From JAHISY01 sp043799575 (GTDB lineage: Bacteria > Patescibacteriota > Gracilibacteria > JAHISY01): a stretch of 24,543 nucleotides of DNA. Below the pieces are notes generated by a model. The model worked only from the letters and a program-made list of their open reading frames with translations, had not been told where the DNA came from and did not search any database. The translations under genes and the position numbers were made by a program. Shown here piece after piece: positions 14,174 to 21,614 of this stretch (within the stretch, counting starts at the first letter, position 1; the number at the start of each line of letters is the position of its first letter). The stretch lies in assembly GCA_043799575.1 (NCBI GenBank), contig JAZDNQ010000070.1, forward strand, positions 1-24,543, read 5' to 3'.

Positions 14174-17100
14174 TTACTCGGCAACATTGATCGTGTGCAC
14201 GGTGCCCCAGTCGGTATAGCTGCTGTCGGTTAGTTGAGCTCTGACTTTCCAGTAATAAGAACTATTCAAGCGGTCTGAGATTTCATAGTAATCATTGCTG
14301 ACGGTCGTCGGTACTGGCCAGTTTTCCGGATCTTGCGTGAAGGCAAGCTCATAATGATCTTTATTGACGATTGGATCCCAAATAATTTGATTGTGGTTAT
14401 TGATCCATGTACCGTTGTTCTGGATGTTGCCTGAAATATTCACGGTTAGATTATTCGAGCTTCCATTTTGGATCGTACCGTTATTGGTGATATTCCCGTA
14501 TATGGTTAAAGTGGGTGAGTAATCGCTATGATTTCTCAGCGTAACACCACTATTGACTTCGACATTGCCAGTGATCGTGCTGCTGGCGTTTAGGATGCTC
14601 GTAGCCTCGAAAATCACATGGCTTATAGTGATAGTTCCGCTGAAATACTGATTGGCTCCGGCAACTTTAAACTCAGCAAGGCTTCCAGAGATAGTTCCTC
14701 CGTTCAATTTACCTGTCAGCTGAACAATACCTGATCCATTAAAGACATGAGTGGTATTTATGATATCTTTGGTCAGAGTAACAGTGTGGGGGCTGTTTAC
14801 GATTAGCGTGTAGCCATTGTTATTCACGCCTCCATTGATGGTAGTGGTATTTAGAACCTCGATGTCAGAAAGTAATTTAGTTCCGCTGACACTCCAGGTT
14901 CCCAGGTTTTCTAAATTACCGGCAAGCTCTACATACATAGTTCCCGACACGCTATTACTGATTGTCCCGCTATTCGATACGGATCCGTTTATGACCAAAG
15001 TCGGGGTATAGCTGGCATAGCTGCGAAACGTAATTCCACTATCGACTTCCAATTCTCCATTAATCGTCGTGGTGGTATTTCCCTGTATGTAGGTATTTCC
15101 TTTGATTTTGACTTTATCAATTGTGATAGTGGTTCCATCCATGTATTTGCCCGATCCGGTTATCTGCAGCTCAGAAATATCACCGGAGATGGTGCCGTAA
15201 ACATGATCCGTAAGTCTGACTATTCCACTGCCATTGTAGGTGCTGGTACCCTGGGTAATTCCGCTGAGCGTGACGACACTTGGGCTATTCACGATCAAAG
15301 CAGATCCGTTGCAATCCAGATAACCACCCAGCGTGGTGGTATTGATGACTTGTACATTATCCAATAGCTTGGTCTGATAGGGAATCCAAGTCCCGTCATT
15401 TGCGATACTTCCTGAAACTTCCAAAAATAATTGGCCTGGGGAGCTGCTTTGGATTGTGCCTTTATTCCAAATACTTCCATTGACGGTGAGTGTTGGTGAG
15501 TAGCTGCTATGGTCGCGTAGCGTCACACCGGAGTTTACCAATAACCCAGAAATTGTATGGCTGGTCGTCAAAATTACGGTTCCATTTATCTCGACGATGT
15601 CGCTTGATCCCGGAAGCGTGCAGTCATCGACGCCGCAATCCAATCCACTGTTCTCTTCCCAAGTGGAGTAGCTATCCCAATAACCTCCGGCTGTAGTGGA
15701 ATGAAAAGTAAAGGCGGGTATCAGATCGCCATCGGAAACTTTTTTACTTGTGCTGATCGGGTAAGCGCCTGTGCTGGAATCAAGTTCGGAGTCGTAAGTG
15801 CCGCTACTGTAAACGCGGGTAATGAGCTGGCTGTATGTATCGCCAGTATTATTTCCCCAAAGCCGGGCGGCGAGGCCGGCTACTTGCGGCGCGGCGACAG
15901 AGCTGCCAGTTGCGTATACATATCCACCGCCCATATTTGTAGTCAGAATATTTTCTCCGAGAGCGGCGATATCGACAGAGGTAGCTCCCCAGTTCGTTCT
16001 GTCGTCGAAATCATCGTTGCCTGATTTCATTGAATTGACGCAGATGATGTTATCGAGATCGTAAGCGCAGGGATATAGCTCGTCTGTGTTGATGTCATCC
16101 AGATCATAACCTATGCCGTTCCAAGTGCCATTTACGATGGATCCATTACCAGCAATAGTGACGAATATTCCGCCAGCTGATTGGAAAGATTGAATGGCAT
16201 CACTAACATCTTGGTCACTGGTTGTTGTTCCCCAGCTTGCATTGATAATTTGAGCGCCATTTTCTTTGGCAAAGTCAATCGCATTAGCTTGAAGTGTTGG
16301 GTTAAGCACACCATCGCCATCAGAGATTTTTATAGCTATGATTTTAATTTCGATTCCAGAATCCAAATTAGACTGAGCTTTAATCACGCCAGCTACATTC
16401 GTACCGTGACCTACATTATCATTCGGATCGTTGTCGTTTTCGCCAAGATCCCAACCGTGATTGGGACAACCTTCGACGATTGTGTCACCATCCTTGTCTT
16501 TGCAGCTAGCACTGCCGTCCCACATATAGGCACTCAGATCGGTGTGCTCATAATCCACACCTGTATCTATGACTGCGATTACTACTTCAGTCGCCGAAGT
16601 AAAAGTCGTAAGCTTCTCCAAAGAGTTGTCTAAAGAACTGAATGATTCGAAAAAAAAAGAAGGATCCTCAGTCTCTGCTTCTTCGCGAGGCATAATTTCT
16701 ATTACTAGAGGCTCTGAATGGTTAATTGAAACATATTCCAAATCGGGATCTTTTTCTAGTTCGGCTACGATGTCTTCCACACGATCGCTGAGCATGAATT
16801 TAAGCTCTAGAACATTTCTGCTTTTTGTCTGATCTTTAATTGTAAACATCTCTCCTTGAAAATCTGCTGGCGGTTCATATCCCTCTTTTTTTAGTTTTTC
16901 TGTAAGAGTGGGTAATAACTCTTTCGTTTTCTCAGCCAACCATTCCTCAGCTTGTTTCTTTCCCTCTTCCGTACCCAAATCTATTGCATCTTTTTTGAAT
17001 TTTATTCGAATTTCTCCAGGCCGATAACCCAATTCTTTGGATTTTTCACTATACGCTTCTTTATCTTCCTTCAAAGTAATTACCTCTGGCTTTAGATTGT

Positions 17101-17224
17101 CACCACGGATTTCCTCGCCTTCAGCAGCTCGAGTATTCGCTGCGAAAAGCAACCAAGAGGAACAAAGCAAAACTAGAGCAAGCAAGAAACCGCTTGTTTT
17201 GCCGAGATCGAGAGTGCGTTGCAT
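14174..17224 (-). CDS. Secreted subtilisin-like serine protease with long beta-rich repeats
   Basis: This 1016-residue exported S8 peptidase has, in order: a signal peptide (1-31, ending FAANTRA/AEG); a prodomain (about 32-200), likely a fervidolysin/I9-like intramolecular chaperone-inhibitor; and a catalytic domain with Asp220 (VIAVIDTGVD), His273 (NVGHGTNVAG), oxyanion Asn360 (IAGNGS) and Ser442 (ATGSSVAAPQVAG). Then come GYWDSYSTW and PGSSDIVEINGTVIL, leading into about 2.4 copies of a repeat of about 163 residues (from 563, 727 and 890) with motifs such as VNSGVTLRDHSSYSPTLTVN. A fibronectin III-like domain (WDP...YYWKVRAQ) closes it. The triad is complete, so it should be active. The ATG at 17224 begins the signal peptide; the frame stays open to a TTG at 17269, which overlaps the promoter. 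No cell-wall sorting motif is seen. Confidence 0.94.
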   Translation of the reverse strand: MQRTLDLGKTSGFLLALVLLCSSWLLFAANTRAAEGEEIRGDNLKPEVITLKEDKEAYSEKSKELGYRPGEIRIKFKKDAIDLGTEEGKKQAEEWLAEKTKELLPTLTEKLKKEGYEPPADFQGEMFTIKDQTKSRNVLELKFMLSDRVEDIVAELEKDPDLEYVSINHSEPLVIEIMPREEAETEDPSFFFESFSSLDNSLEKLTTFTSATEVVIAVIDTGVDYEHTDLSAYMWDGSASCKDKDGDTIVEGCPNHGWDLGENDNDPNDNVGHGTNVAGVIKAQSNLDSGIEIKIIAIKISDGDGVLNPTLQANAIDFAKENGAQIINASWGTTTSDQDVSDAIQSFQSAGGIFVTIAGNGSIVNGTWNGIGYDLDDINTDELYPCAYDLDNIICVNSMKSGNDDFDDRTNWGATSVDIAALGENILTTNMGGGYVYATGSSVAAPQVAGLAARLWGNNTGDTYSQLITRVYSSGTYDSELDSSTGAYPISTSKKVSDGDLIPAFTFHSTTAGGYWDSYSTWEENSGLDCGVDDCTLPGSSDIVEINGTVILTTSHTISGLLVNSGVTLRDHSSYSPTLTVNGSIWNKGTIQSSSPGQLFLEVSGSIANDGTWIPYQTKLLDNVQVINTTTLGGYLDCNGSALIVNSPSVVTLSGITQGTSTYNGSGIVRLTDHVYGTISGDISELQITGSGKYMDGTTITIDKVKIKGNTYIQGNTTTTINGELEVDSGITFRSYASYTPTLVINGSVSNSGTISNSVSGTMYVELAGNLENLGTWSVSGTKLLSDIEVLNTTTINGGVNNNGYTLIVNSPHTVTLTKDIINTTHVFNGSGIVQLTGKLNGGTISGSLAEFKVAGANQYFSGTITISHVIFEATSILNASSTITGNVEVNSGVTLRNHSDYSPTLTIYGNITNNGTIQNGSSNNLTVNISGNIQNNGTWINNHNQIIWDPIVNKDHYELAFTQDPENWPVPTTVSNDYYEISDRLNSSYYWKVRAQLTDSSYTDWGTVHTINVAE
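14443..15538 (-). repeat. Coding repeat of about 490 bases in the subtilase C-terminal stalk
   Basis: At the protein level, repeats begin at VNSGVTLRDHSS, VDSGITFRSYAS and VNSGVTLRNHSD, spaced 164 and 163 residues, with shared downstream words (NGTI, NSPxxVTL, FNGSGIVxLT, GTISG). The third copy is partial. This suggests a beta-helix or stacked beta-sandwich stalk built by internal duplication. Confidence 0.7.
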
Positions 17225-17259
17225 AGGGTGAGAGTTAAGAGATTTTCCAAACCGTCTCC

Positions 17260-17268
17260 AGTGTACCA
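17260..17268 (-). promoter_or_regulatory. Extended -10 promoter of the subtilase gene
   Basis: On the minus strand TGGTACACT (17268-17260) fits TG-n-TACACT, with a TTGTTT 15 bases upstream. Transcription would start about 29 bases before the ATG at 17224. The same sequence is conserved in the duplicated copy at 18007-18015. Confidence 0.45.
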
Positions 17269-17320
17269 AAATTCAGCATAAAACAAGTTGTTTGATTAAA
17301 GCTCGATTAAAAAGAGTAAT

Positions 17321-17971
17321 CTACTCAGTCGCCGAAGAAGTAGTCGTAAATTGTCCGGAAGAACTGAATGATTCGAAAAAAAAAGATGTGTCTGAAGATT
17401 CTGTCGACGGGATGTCCTCTTTCGGTATATATCCTATATGGTTGATACTAACATACTCCAGTAGCGGGTCTTTTTCTAGTTCGGTTACGAGATCTTCTAC
17501 ACGATCGCTGAGCGTGTATTTAAGCCTAATGAAATTTGAATCAAATTTAGGATTAACACTTCTTTTATAAAGAGAATTATCCCTGATAGAAAACATCTCT
17601 CCAGTGAAATCCACTGGTGGTTTGTGCCCTTTTGCTTTTAATTTTTCCGTCAGTATAGGGAGTAGTTCATCTGTCTTTTTTGATAACCACTCTTCAGCTT
17701 GTTGTTTCCCCTTATCTGTAGTTAGATCAATTTCATCTTGTTTAAATTTAATTTGGATTTCTCCAGGTCGGTATCCAAGCTCTTTTGATTTTTCACTATA
17801 CGCTTCTTTATCTTCCTTCAAAGTAATTACCTCTGGCTTTAGATTGTCACCACGGATTTCCTCGCCTTCAGCAGCTCGAGTATTCGCTGCGAAAAACATC
17901 CAGGAAAAACAAAACAGAGCCAGCGTGAGCAAAACACCGGCTATTCTGTTTGGGGTGAGAGTGCGTTGCAT
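17321..17971 (-). CDS. Orphan subtilase signal peptide plus prodomain (tandem-duplicate remnant)
   Basis: This 216-residue protein copies the first ~213 residues of the neighbouring subtilase: a signal peptide ending FAANTRA, then the whole prodomain through SFFFESFSS and SATE. It stops at a TAG exactly where the full protein enters the catalytic domain (SATEVVIAVIDTG), so no protease domain exists. The reading frame is intact, with no frameshift, and its promoter and leader are also copied. It could be a decaying half of a tandem duplication or a secreted prodomain acting in trans as inhibitor or folding helper of the protease. Its intact frame, together with a freshly homogenised tract, slightly favours function. 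Divergence is concentrated in the C-terminal half, where about 14 residues (SLYKRSVNPKFDSN region) are inserted. Confidence 0.8.
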   Translation of the reverse strand: MQRTLTPNRIAGVLLTLALFCFSWMFFAANTRAAEGEEIRGDNLKPEVITLKEDKEAYSEKSKELGYRPGEIQIKFKQDEIDLTTDKGKQQAEEWLSKKTDELLPILTEKLKAKGHKPPVDFTGEMFSIRDNSLYKRSVNPKFDSNFIRLKYTLSDRVEDLVTELEKDPLLEYVSINHIGYIPKEDIPSTESSDTSFFFESFSSSGQFTTTSSATE

Positions 17972-18006
17972 AGGGTGAGAGTTAAGAGATTTTCCAAACC
18001 GTCTCC

Positions 18007-18015
18007 AGTGTACCA
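18007..18015 (-). promoter_or_regulatory. Extended -10 promoter of the prodomain paralogue
   Basis: TGGTACACT on the minus strand, identical to the element in front of the full subtilase gene, with the same 33-base leader to the ATG at 17971. It was evidently carried along in the duplication. Confidence 0.4.
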
Positions 18016-18115
18016 AAATTCAACATAAAACAAGTTGTTTGATTAAAGTTTGATTAAAAAGAATATCCATGCTGCGGCCATATTCTCTACTCTGAATACC
18101 AAATTTCGCCTTGGC

Positions 18116-18144
18116 TTCACAAAAACCCGCCGGCTCGTTAAACT
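18116..18144 (+). promoter_or_regulatory. Predicted promoter of the secD-secF operon
   Basis: TTCACA (18116-18121) and TAAACT (18139-18144) with a 17-base spacer match sigma70 consensus at 5/6 and 4/6. The start would be near 18151, about 20 bases before the secD ATG. No Shine-Dalgarno precedes the ATG. Confidence 0.5.
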
Positions 18145-18171
18145 CGCGGAAATTAAATTAATTTTCTCGAA

Positions 18172-20544
18172 ATGCTCAAAAATAATTGGCTGAAATTAAT
18201 CTTGATTCTGGCGGTGGTCGGCTTGCTCGCGCTGATCGATTTACCGCCTGCGCAAAAGACTTTTTTCCAAAAAGTTCCCGTGATTGGGGCCGAGCTGGCG
18301 AGTTCGAAAGTCAATCTCGGGCTAGATTTGCAGGGTGGTGCGCATCTCGATTATCGCGTGATTACCGATGGAATTCCGACCGCTGACGTGCCGAAAATTG
18401 TCGCGGGCGTGCGCGAAGTCATCGAGCGTCGCGTCAACGGACTCGGAGTCGCCGAGCCGAATATTTTTACTTCGAAAGTCGGAGACGAGGAACACATTAT
18501 TGTCGAATTGGCTGGAATCAAAGACCTCGACCAGGCGAAAGCCGTCGTCGGCAAAACGATTCAGCTCGAATTCAAAGAGCAGGACAACACAGTTGACCCG
18601 AATTTGGTCGCGGAAATGAAGGCGAAAGCGGCCGATTTTCTAGCGAAAGCCGAGGCCGATCCAGCCAATTTCGATTCGATTTTCGATGATTTCAAAAACG
18701 GCTCGAAGATTTCTTTGACTAAAGATGAGGACACGATCGTCGAGGGCAAAACAGTTCAAGAAGGCTGGAGATGGGTCAAAGATCTGACCGACGATTTTCA
18801 GTCGGCAGCCAAAATCGAAGTCGGCTCGGTTTATCCGAAATTGGTCGATGCGAACGGTGAATATTTCGTCGATCCGAGCGGTTCAGTCAAACCACTTCAA
18901 GGTTTTTACGTTTTGAAATTACTTGCGCGGGAAGATTCCGCAGAAAGAGTTGAAAAAACCGACGAGGAGCGTCAGGCGAGTCACATTTTGATCACGTATA
19001 CCGGCTCGAAAGCGGCGACCCCGACGACGACACGCACGAAAGAAGAAGCCGAAAAATTGGCCGAGGAAATTTTAGCCAAAGCGACCGCGCCAGACGCGGA
19101 TTTTGCAGCGCTTGCGAAACAATATTCCGAAGATCCGTCGGTCGCGCAAAATTCCGGTGAGCTTGGATTTTTCACTGCTGACAAAATGGTCCCGGAATTT
19201 TCGACCAAAGTTTTCGCGGCTGAAAAATTCGGTGTTTTGCCCGAGGTTGTCGAGTCGGATTTCGGTTTCCATATCATTAAATATGAGGATAAAAAAGACG
19301 CGACTTCGACCACGACGCACGAAGCGCGAGTGAAATTCGCGCGTGCGTTTTTCTCGACGACGCCGGACGGCTGGAAGCCGACTGGGCTCACAGGACAACA
19401 TTTTCGTCGGGCGGATGTCGGGAGCGATCCGACTACGATGCGTCCGATCGTAAATATTTATTTCACGCAAACTGCCGTCGCGACGAAGACTGTCAATTGG
19501 TGGATCCTCGTGTGGTATCTCGTCGCGATTGCGAGCGGAATAATGCTTTTCAGCTCGCTCGTCGGTTTGATAATGTCGGAAGGTCAGGTTCGCAATGCGC
19601 GCCGCGACAAAATTCTCGCGCTTGTTGCGACTATCATTCTCGCCGCTGCGATTTACGGCATCGTCCAAAATAATTCGGTCAGCGCGGATCAACCGGCGGC
19701 CGATACTACCAAAGATGTGCCGACTTCCGAGACGGACGCGGCTGGAGTGGATCTTTTCGCCGAAATCACGAAACGCAATTTGCATAAACCGATCGCGATT
19801 TTCCTCGACGGTTTGCCGATTATCGACACGAACGGAGACGGCAAAATTGACGCGAATGATCCGGCGTACGCGCCGACTGTCCAGTCTGAAATTCTCAACG
19901 GACAGGCTGTGATTTCCGGTTTGAGTTCGTACGCTGAGGCCAATCAATTGGCTCAAAATCTAAATACCGGCGCGATTCCGGCTCCGGTCAAGCTGTCTGG
20001 CGAATATACAGTTGGGGCGACCTTGGGCGAGTCGGCTCTCAAAACTTCCCTCGAGGCTGGGGCGCTTGGCCTGCTTGCGGTCATGCTTTTCGTGATTCTT
20101 TTTTACCGATTGCCTGGTGTGGTGGCCTCGATCGCTTTGACCATTTATGCAATTATTTTGATTTTTGTTCTCCAATTTTTCGGCGTCGTCTTGACCTTGG
20201 CTGGGGTGGCTGGAGTGATTCTCTCAATCGGTATGGCCGTCGACGCCAATATTCTGATTTTTGAACGGACGAAAGAGGAGCTCGCGCTTGGCAAAAGTTT
20301 GGTGCGGGCAGTCGAGGACGGTTTCGATCGCGCGTGGGCGTCGATTCGCGATTCGAATGTTTCGAGTCTTATTACCTGCGCGATTCTTTGGGGCTTCGGC
20401 GACTCAGTCATCAAAGGCTTCGGTCTTACACTCGGCATTGGTATTTTGATTTCGATGTTCTCCGCGATCACAGTTTCGCGCAACTTCCTCCGTGTTTTGG
20501 TCGGCTTGGTTAAAAATCCCAAATTTTATTCCTCTCATAAATAA
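18172..20544 (+). CDS. secD: SecD with inserted parvulin (PpiC) domains, extra TM hairpin and EF-hand loop
   Basis: SecD subunit of the proton-driven SecDF motor that pulls exported proteins out of SecYEG. Canonical parts: TM1 (8-22); P1 base VNLGLDLQGGAHLDYRV (47-63) and VVGKTIQLEFKE (125-136); GWKPTGLTGQHFRRADV (400-416); FAEITKRNLHKPIAIFLDG (529-547); GEYTVGATLGESAL; and TM region 625-780 with GMAVDANILIFERTKEE (Asp691). Non-canonical parts: a parvulin-like degenerate module (about 143-252, ending GFYVLKLL), a full parvulin domain (about 262-376; SHILI with His271, SGELGFF, DFGFHIIKYE with His367), a two-helix membrane hairpin (441-500) with a basic loop, and a 12-residue calcium-type loop DTNGDGKIDAND (552-563). 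At 790 residues it is much longer than a plain SecD of similar type. It should act as translocase plus extracytoplasmic prolyl isomerase. Confidence 0.95.
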   Translation: MLKNNWLKLILILAVVGLLALIDLPPAQKTFFQKVPVIGAELASSKVNLGLDLQGGAHLDYRVITDGIPTADVPKIVAGVREVIERRVNGLGVAEPNIFTSKVGDEEHIIVELAGIKDLDQAKAVVGKTIQLEFKEQDNTVDPNLVAEMKAKAADFLAKAEADPANFDSIFDDFKNGSKISLTKDEDTIVEGKTVQEGWRWVKDLTDDFQSAAKIEVGSVYPKLVDANGEYFVDPSGSVKPLQGFYVLKLLAREDSAERVEKTDEERQASHILITYTGSKAATPTTTRTKEEAEKLAEEILAKATAPDADFAALAKQYSEDPSVAQNSGELGFFTADKMVPEFSTKVFAAEKFGVLPEVVESDFGFHIIKYEDKKDATSTTTHEARVKFARAFFSTTPDGWKPTGLTGQHFRRADVGSDPTTMRPIVNIYFTQTAVATKTVNWWILVWYLVAIASGIMLFSSLVGLIMSEGQVRNARRDKILALVATIILAAAIYGIVQNNSVSADQPAADTTKDVPTSETDAAGVDLFAEITKRNLHKPIAIFLDGLPIIDTNGDGKIDANDPAYAPTVQSEILNGQAVISGLSSYAEANQLAQNLNTGAIPAPVKLSGEYTVGATLGESALKTSLEAGALGLLAVMLFVILFYRLPGVVASIALTIYAIILIFVLQFFGVVLTLAGVAGVILSIGMAVDANILIFERTKEELALGKSLVRAVEDGFDRAWASIRDSNVSSLITCAILWGFGDSVIKGFGLTLGIGILISMFSAITVSRNFLRVLVGLVKNPKFYSSHK

Positions 20545-20558
20545 TTTAATTTTTCAAA

Positions 20559-21611
20559 ATGATTGCTTTCATTCGCCATTCCAAAATTTGGTTCGCGCTG
20601 TCCGGCTCGGCCGTTTTGTTGTCGATCATCGCGTTCCTCGTTTTCGGCTTCAATTTCGGTATTGACTTCACTGGTGGCAGTTTGCTCGAATTACAGTTCC
20701 AGCAAACGGTCGATGCACCGAAAATTACAGAAGCTTTGAATTCCTCAGAGCTGAATCTCGGCGAACCGATCATCACGCCGACCGACTCGGGCGCGTTTTT
20801 GATTCGGACTCGTTATCTCGAAGACAATGAGCGTTCTCAGCTGGAATCCGAGATTGGTAAAAGCTTGGGGAGTTTTGAGACTTTGCGCTTTACCACGACT
20901 GGTGCGACTTTGGGAGCGAATATGCGCGAGCGGGCGTTGCGCGCGATTGCTTATGCCATTATCGCGATTGTGCTTTATCTCGCTGCCGTTTTTCGCAATA
21001 CGCGCCGCGATTCTCTGACCAAATATGTTTCGATCGGGTCGCTGCTCGGTTTCGCGACCATTGTCGCCGAGTCGATGGTCGAGAATGATTTCACGCGCTG
21101 GATTGTCTTTTTCGCGATTCTTGCGGTTTTCGCCATCTTCCTCGTTTTCGAAATTCGCAAAAATTCGCAAAGCTTGAAATATGGCGTTTGCGCGATTCTT
21201 GCCTTGATTCACGACATCACGATTACCCTTGGAGTTTTGGTTATTCTTGGCCAATTTTTTGGGGTCGAGATTAATTCTCTGACTGTCACGGCTTTGCTCA
21301 CGATTCTCGGTTTCTCGGTTCACGATACGATTGTTGTTTTCGACCGGATGCGCGAAAATCGCAAATTTCAAACCGCGAATGAGACTTTGTCTATGGTTGC
21401 TGACAAATCGCTCAACCAAACTTTGGTGCGCTCGATCAATACCTCGCTTTCGACTTTGATTGTTCTAGCGATTCTCTTTTGGCTTGGCGCGGAATCAATC
21501 AAATGGTTCGTTTTCACTTTGCTTTGTGGCATCGTGGTCGGGACCTATTCCTCGATTTTCACGGCGACTCCGCTTTTGGTTCTTTGGGAAAATCGCCGCC
21601 GCAATTCCTAA
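20559..21611 (+). CDS. secF: SecF with an extra transmembrane hairpin
   Basis: Partner of SecD in the proton-driven export motor. Canonical: TM1 with FGFNFGIDFTGGSLLELQF (30-48), the P4 domain, TTGATLGANMRERALRAI (113-130), YGVCAILALIHDITITLG (208-225), LTILGFSVHDTIVVFDRMRE (247-266) and NQTLVRSINTSLSTL (286-300). Residues about 146-205, between TM2 and the usual TM3 motif, are an insertion with two hydrophobic stretches (about 158-175 and 181-197) flanked by RNTRRD and EIRK, which is consistent with a membrane hairpin whose ends are cytoplasmic. The result is 350 residues, against about 300 for many SecF proteins. It starts 14 bases after the secD stop, with no visible ribosome site. Confidence 0.94.
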   Translation: MIAFIRHSKIWFALSGSAVLLSIIAFLVFGFNFGIDFTGGSLLELQFQQTVDAPKITEALNSSELNLGEPIITPTDSGAFLIRTRYLEDNERSQLESEIGKSLGSFETLRFTTTGATLGANMRERALRAIAYAIIAIVLYLAAVFRNTRRDSLTKYVSIGSLLGFATIVAESMVENDFTRWIVFFAILAVFAIFLVFEIRKNSQSLKYGVCAILALIHDITITLGVLVILGQFFGVEINSLTVTALLTILGFSVHDTIVVFDRMRENRKFQTANETLSMVADKSLNQTLVRSINTSLSTLIVLAILFWLGAESIKWFVFTLLCGIVVGTYSSIFTATPLLVLWENRRRNS

Positions 21612-21614
21612 TCC

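Larger units (their letters stand above)
16586..18062. repeat. Tandem duplication of subtilase promoter, signal peptide and prodomain
   Basis: Copy A (about 16586-17316) and copy B (about 17324-18062) are offset by 738-747 bases and lie head to tail. The upstream non-coding part (about 17213-17316 versus 17960-18063) is almost identical. A coding tract of 108 bases (17040-17147 versus 17787-17894) is identical by eye, while the flanking coding sequence is clearly diverged. The junction is next to TCAGTCGCCGAAG. Confidence 0.85.

Noticed and set aside
17225..17269. TTG-initiated N-terminal extension of the subtilase (and the same at 17972-18016 in its paralogue)
   Set aside because: The extension overlaps the predicted -10 element and would put 15 polar residues before a normal signal peptide. 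The ATG at 17224 (17971) fits better.
19072..19956. Minus-strand ORF of 294 codons opposite secD
   Set aside because: Antisense shadow over the parvulin and P1 segments; no signal peptide, motif or ribosome site.
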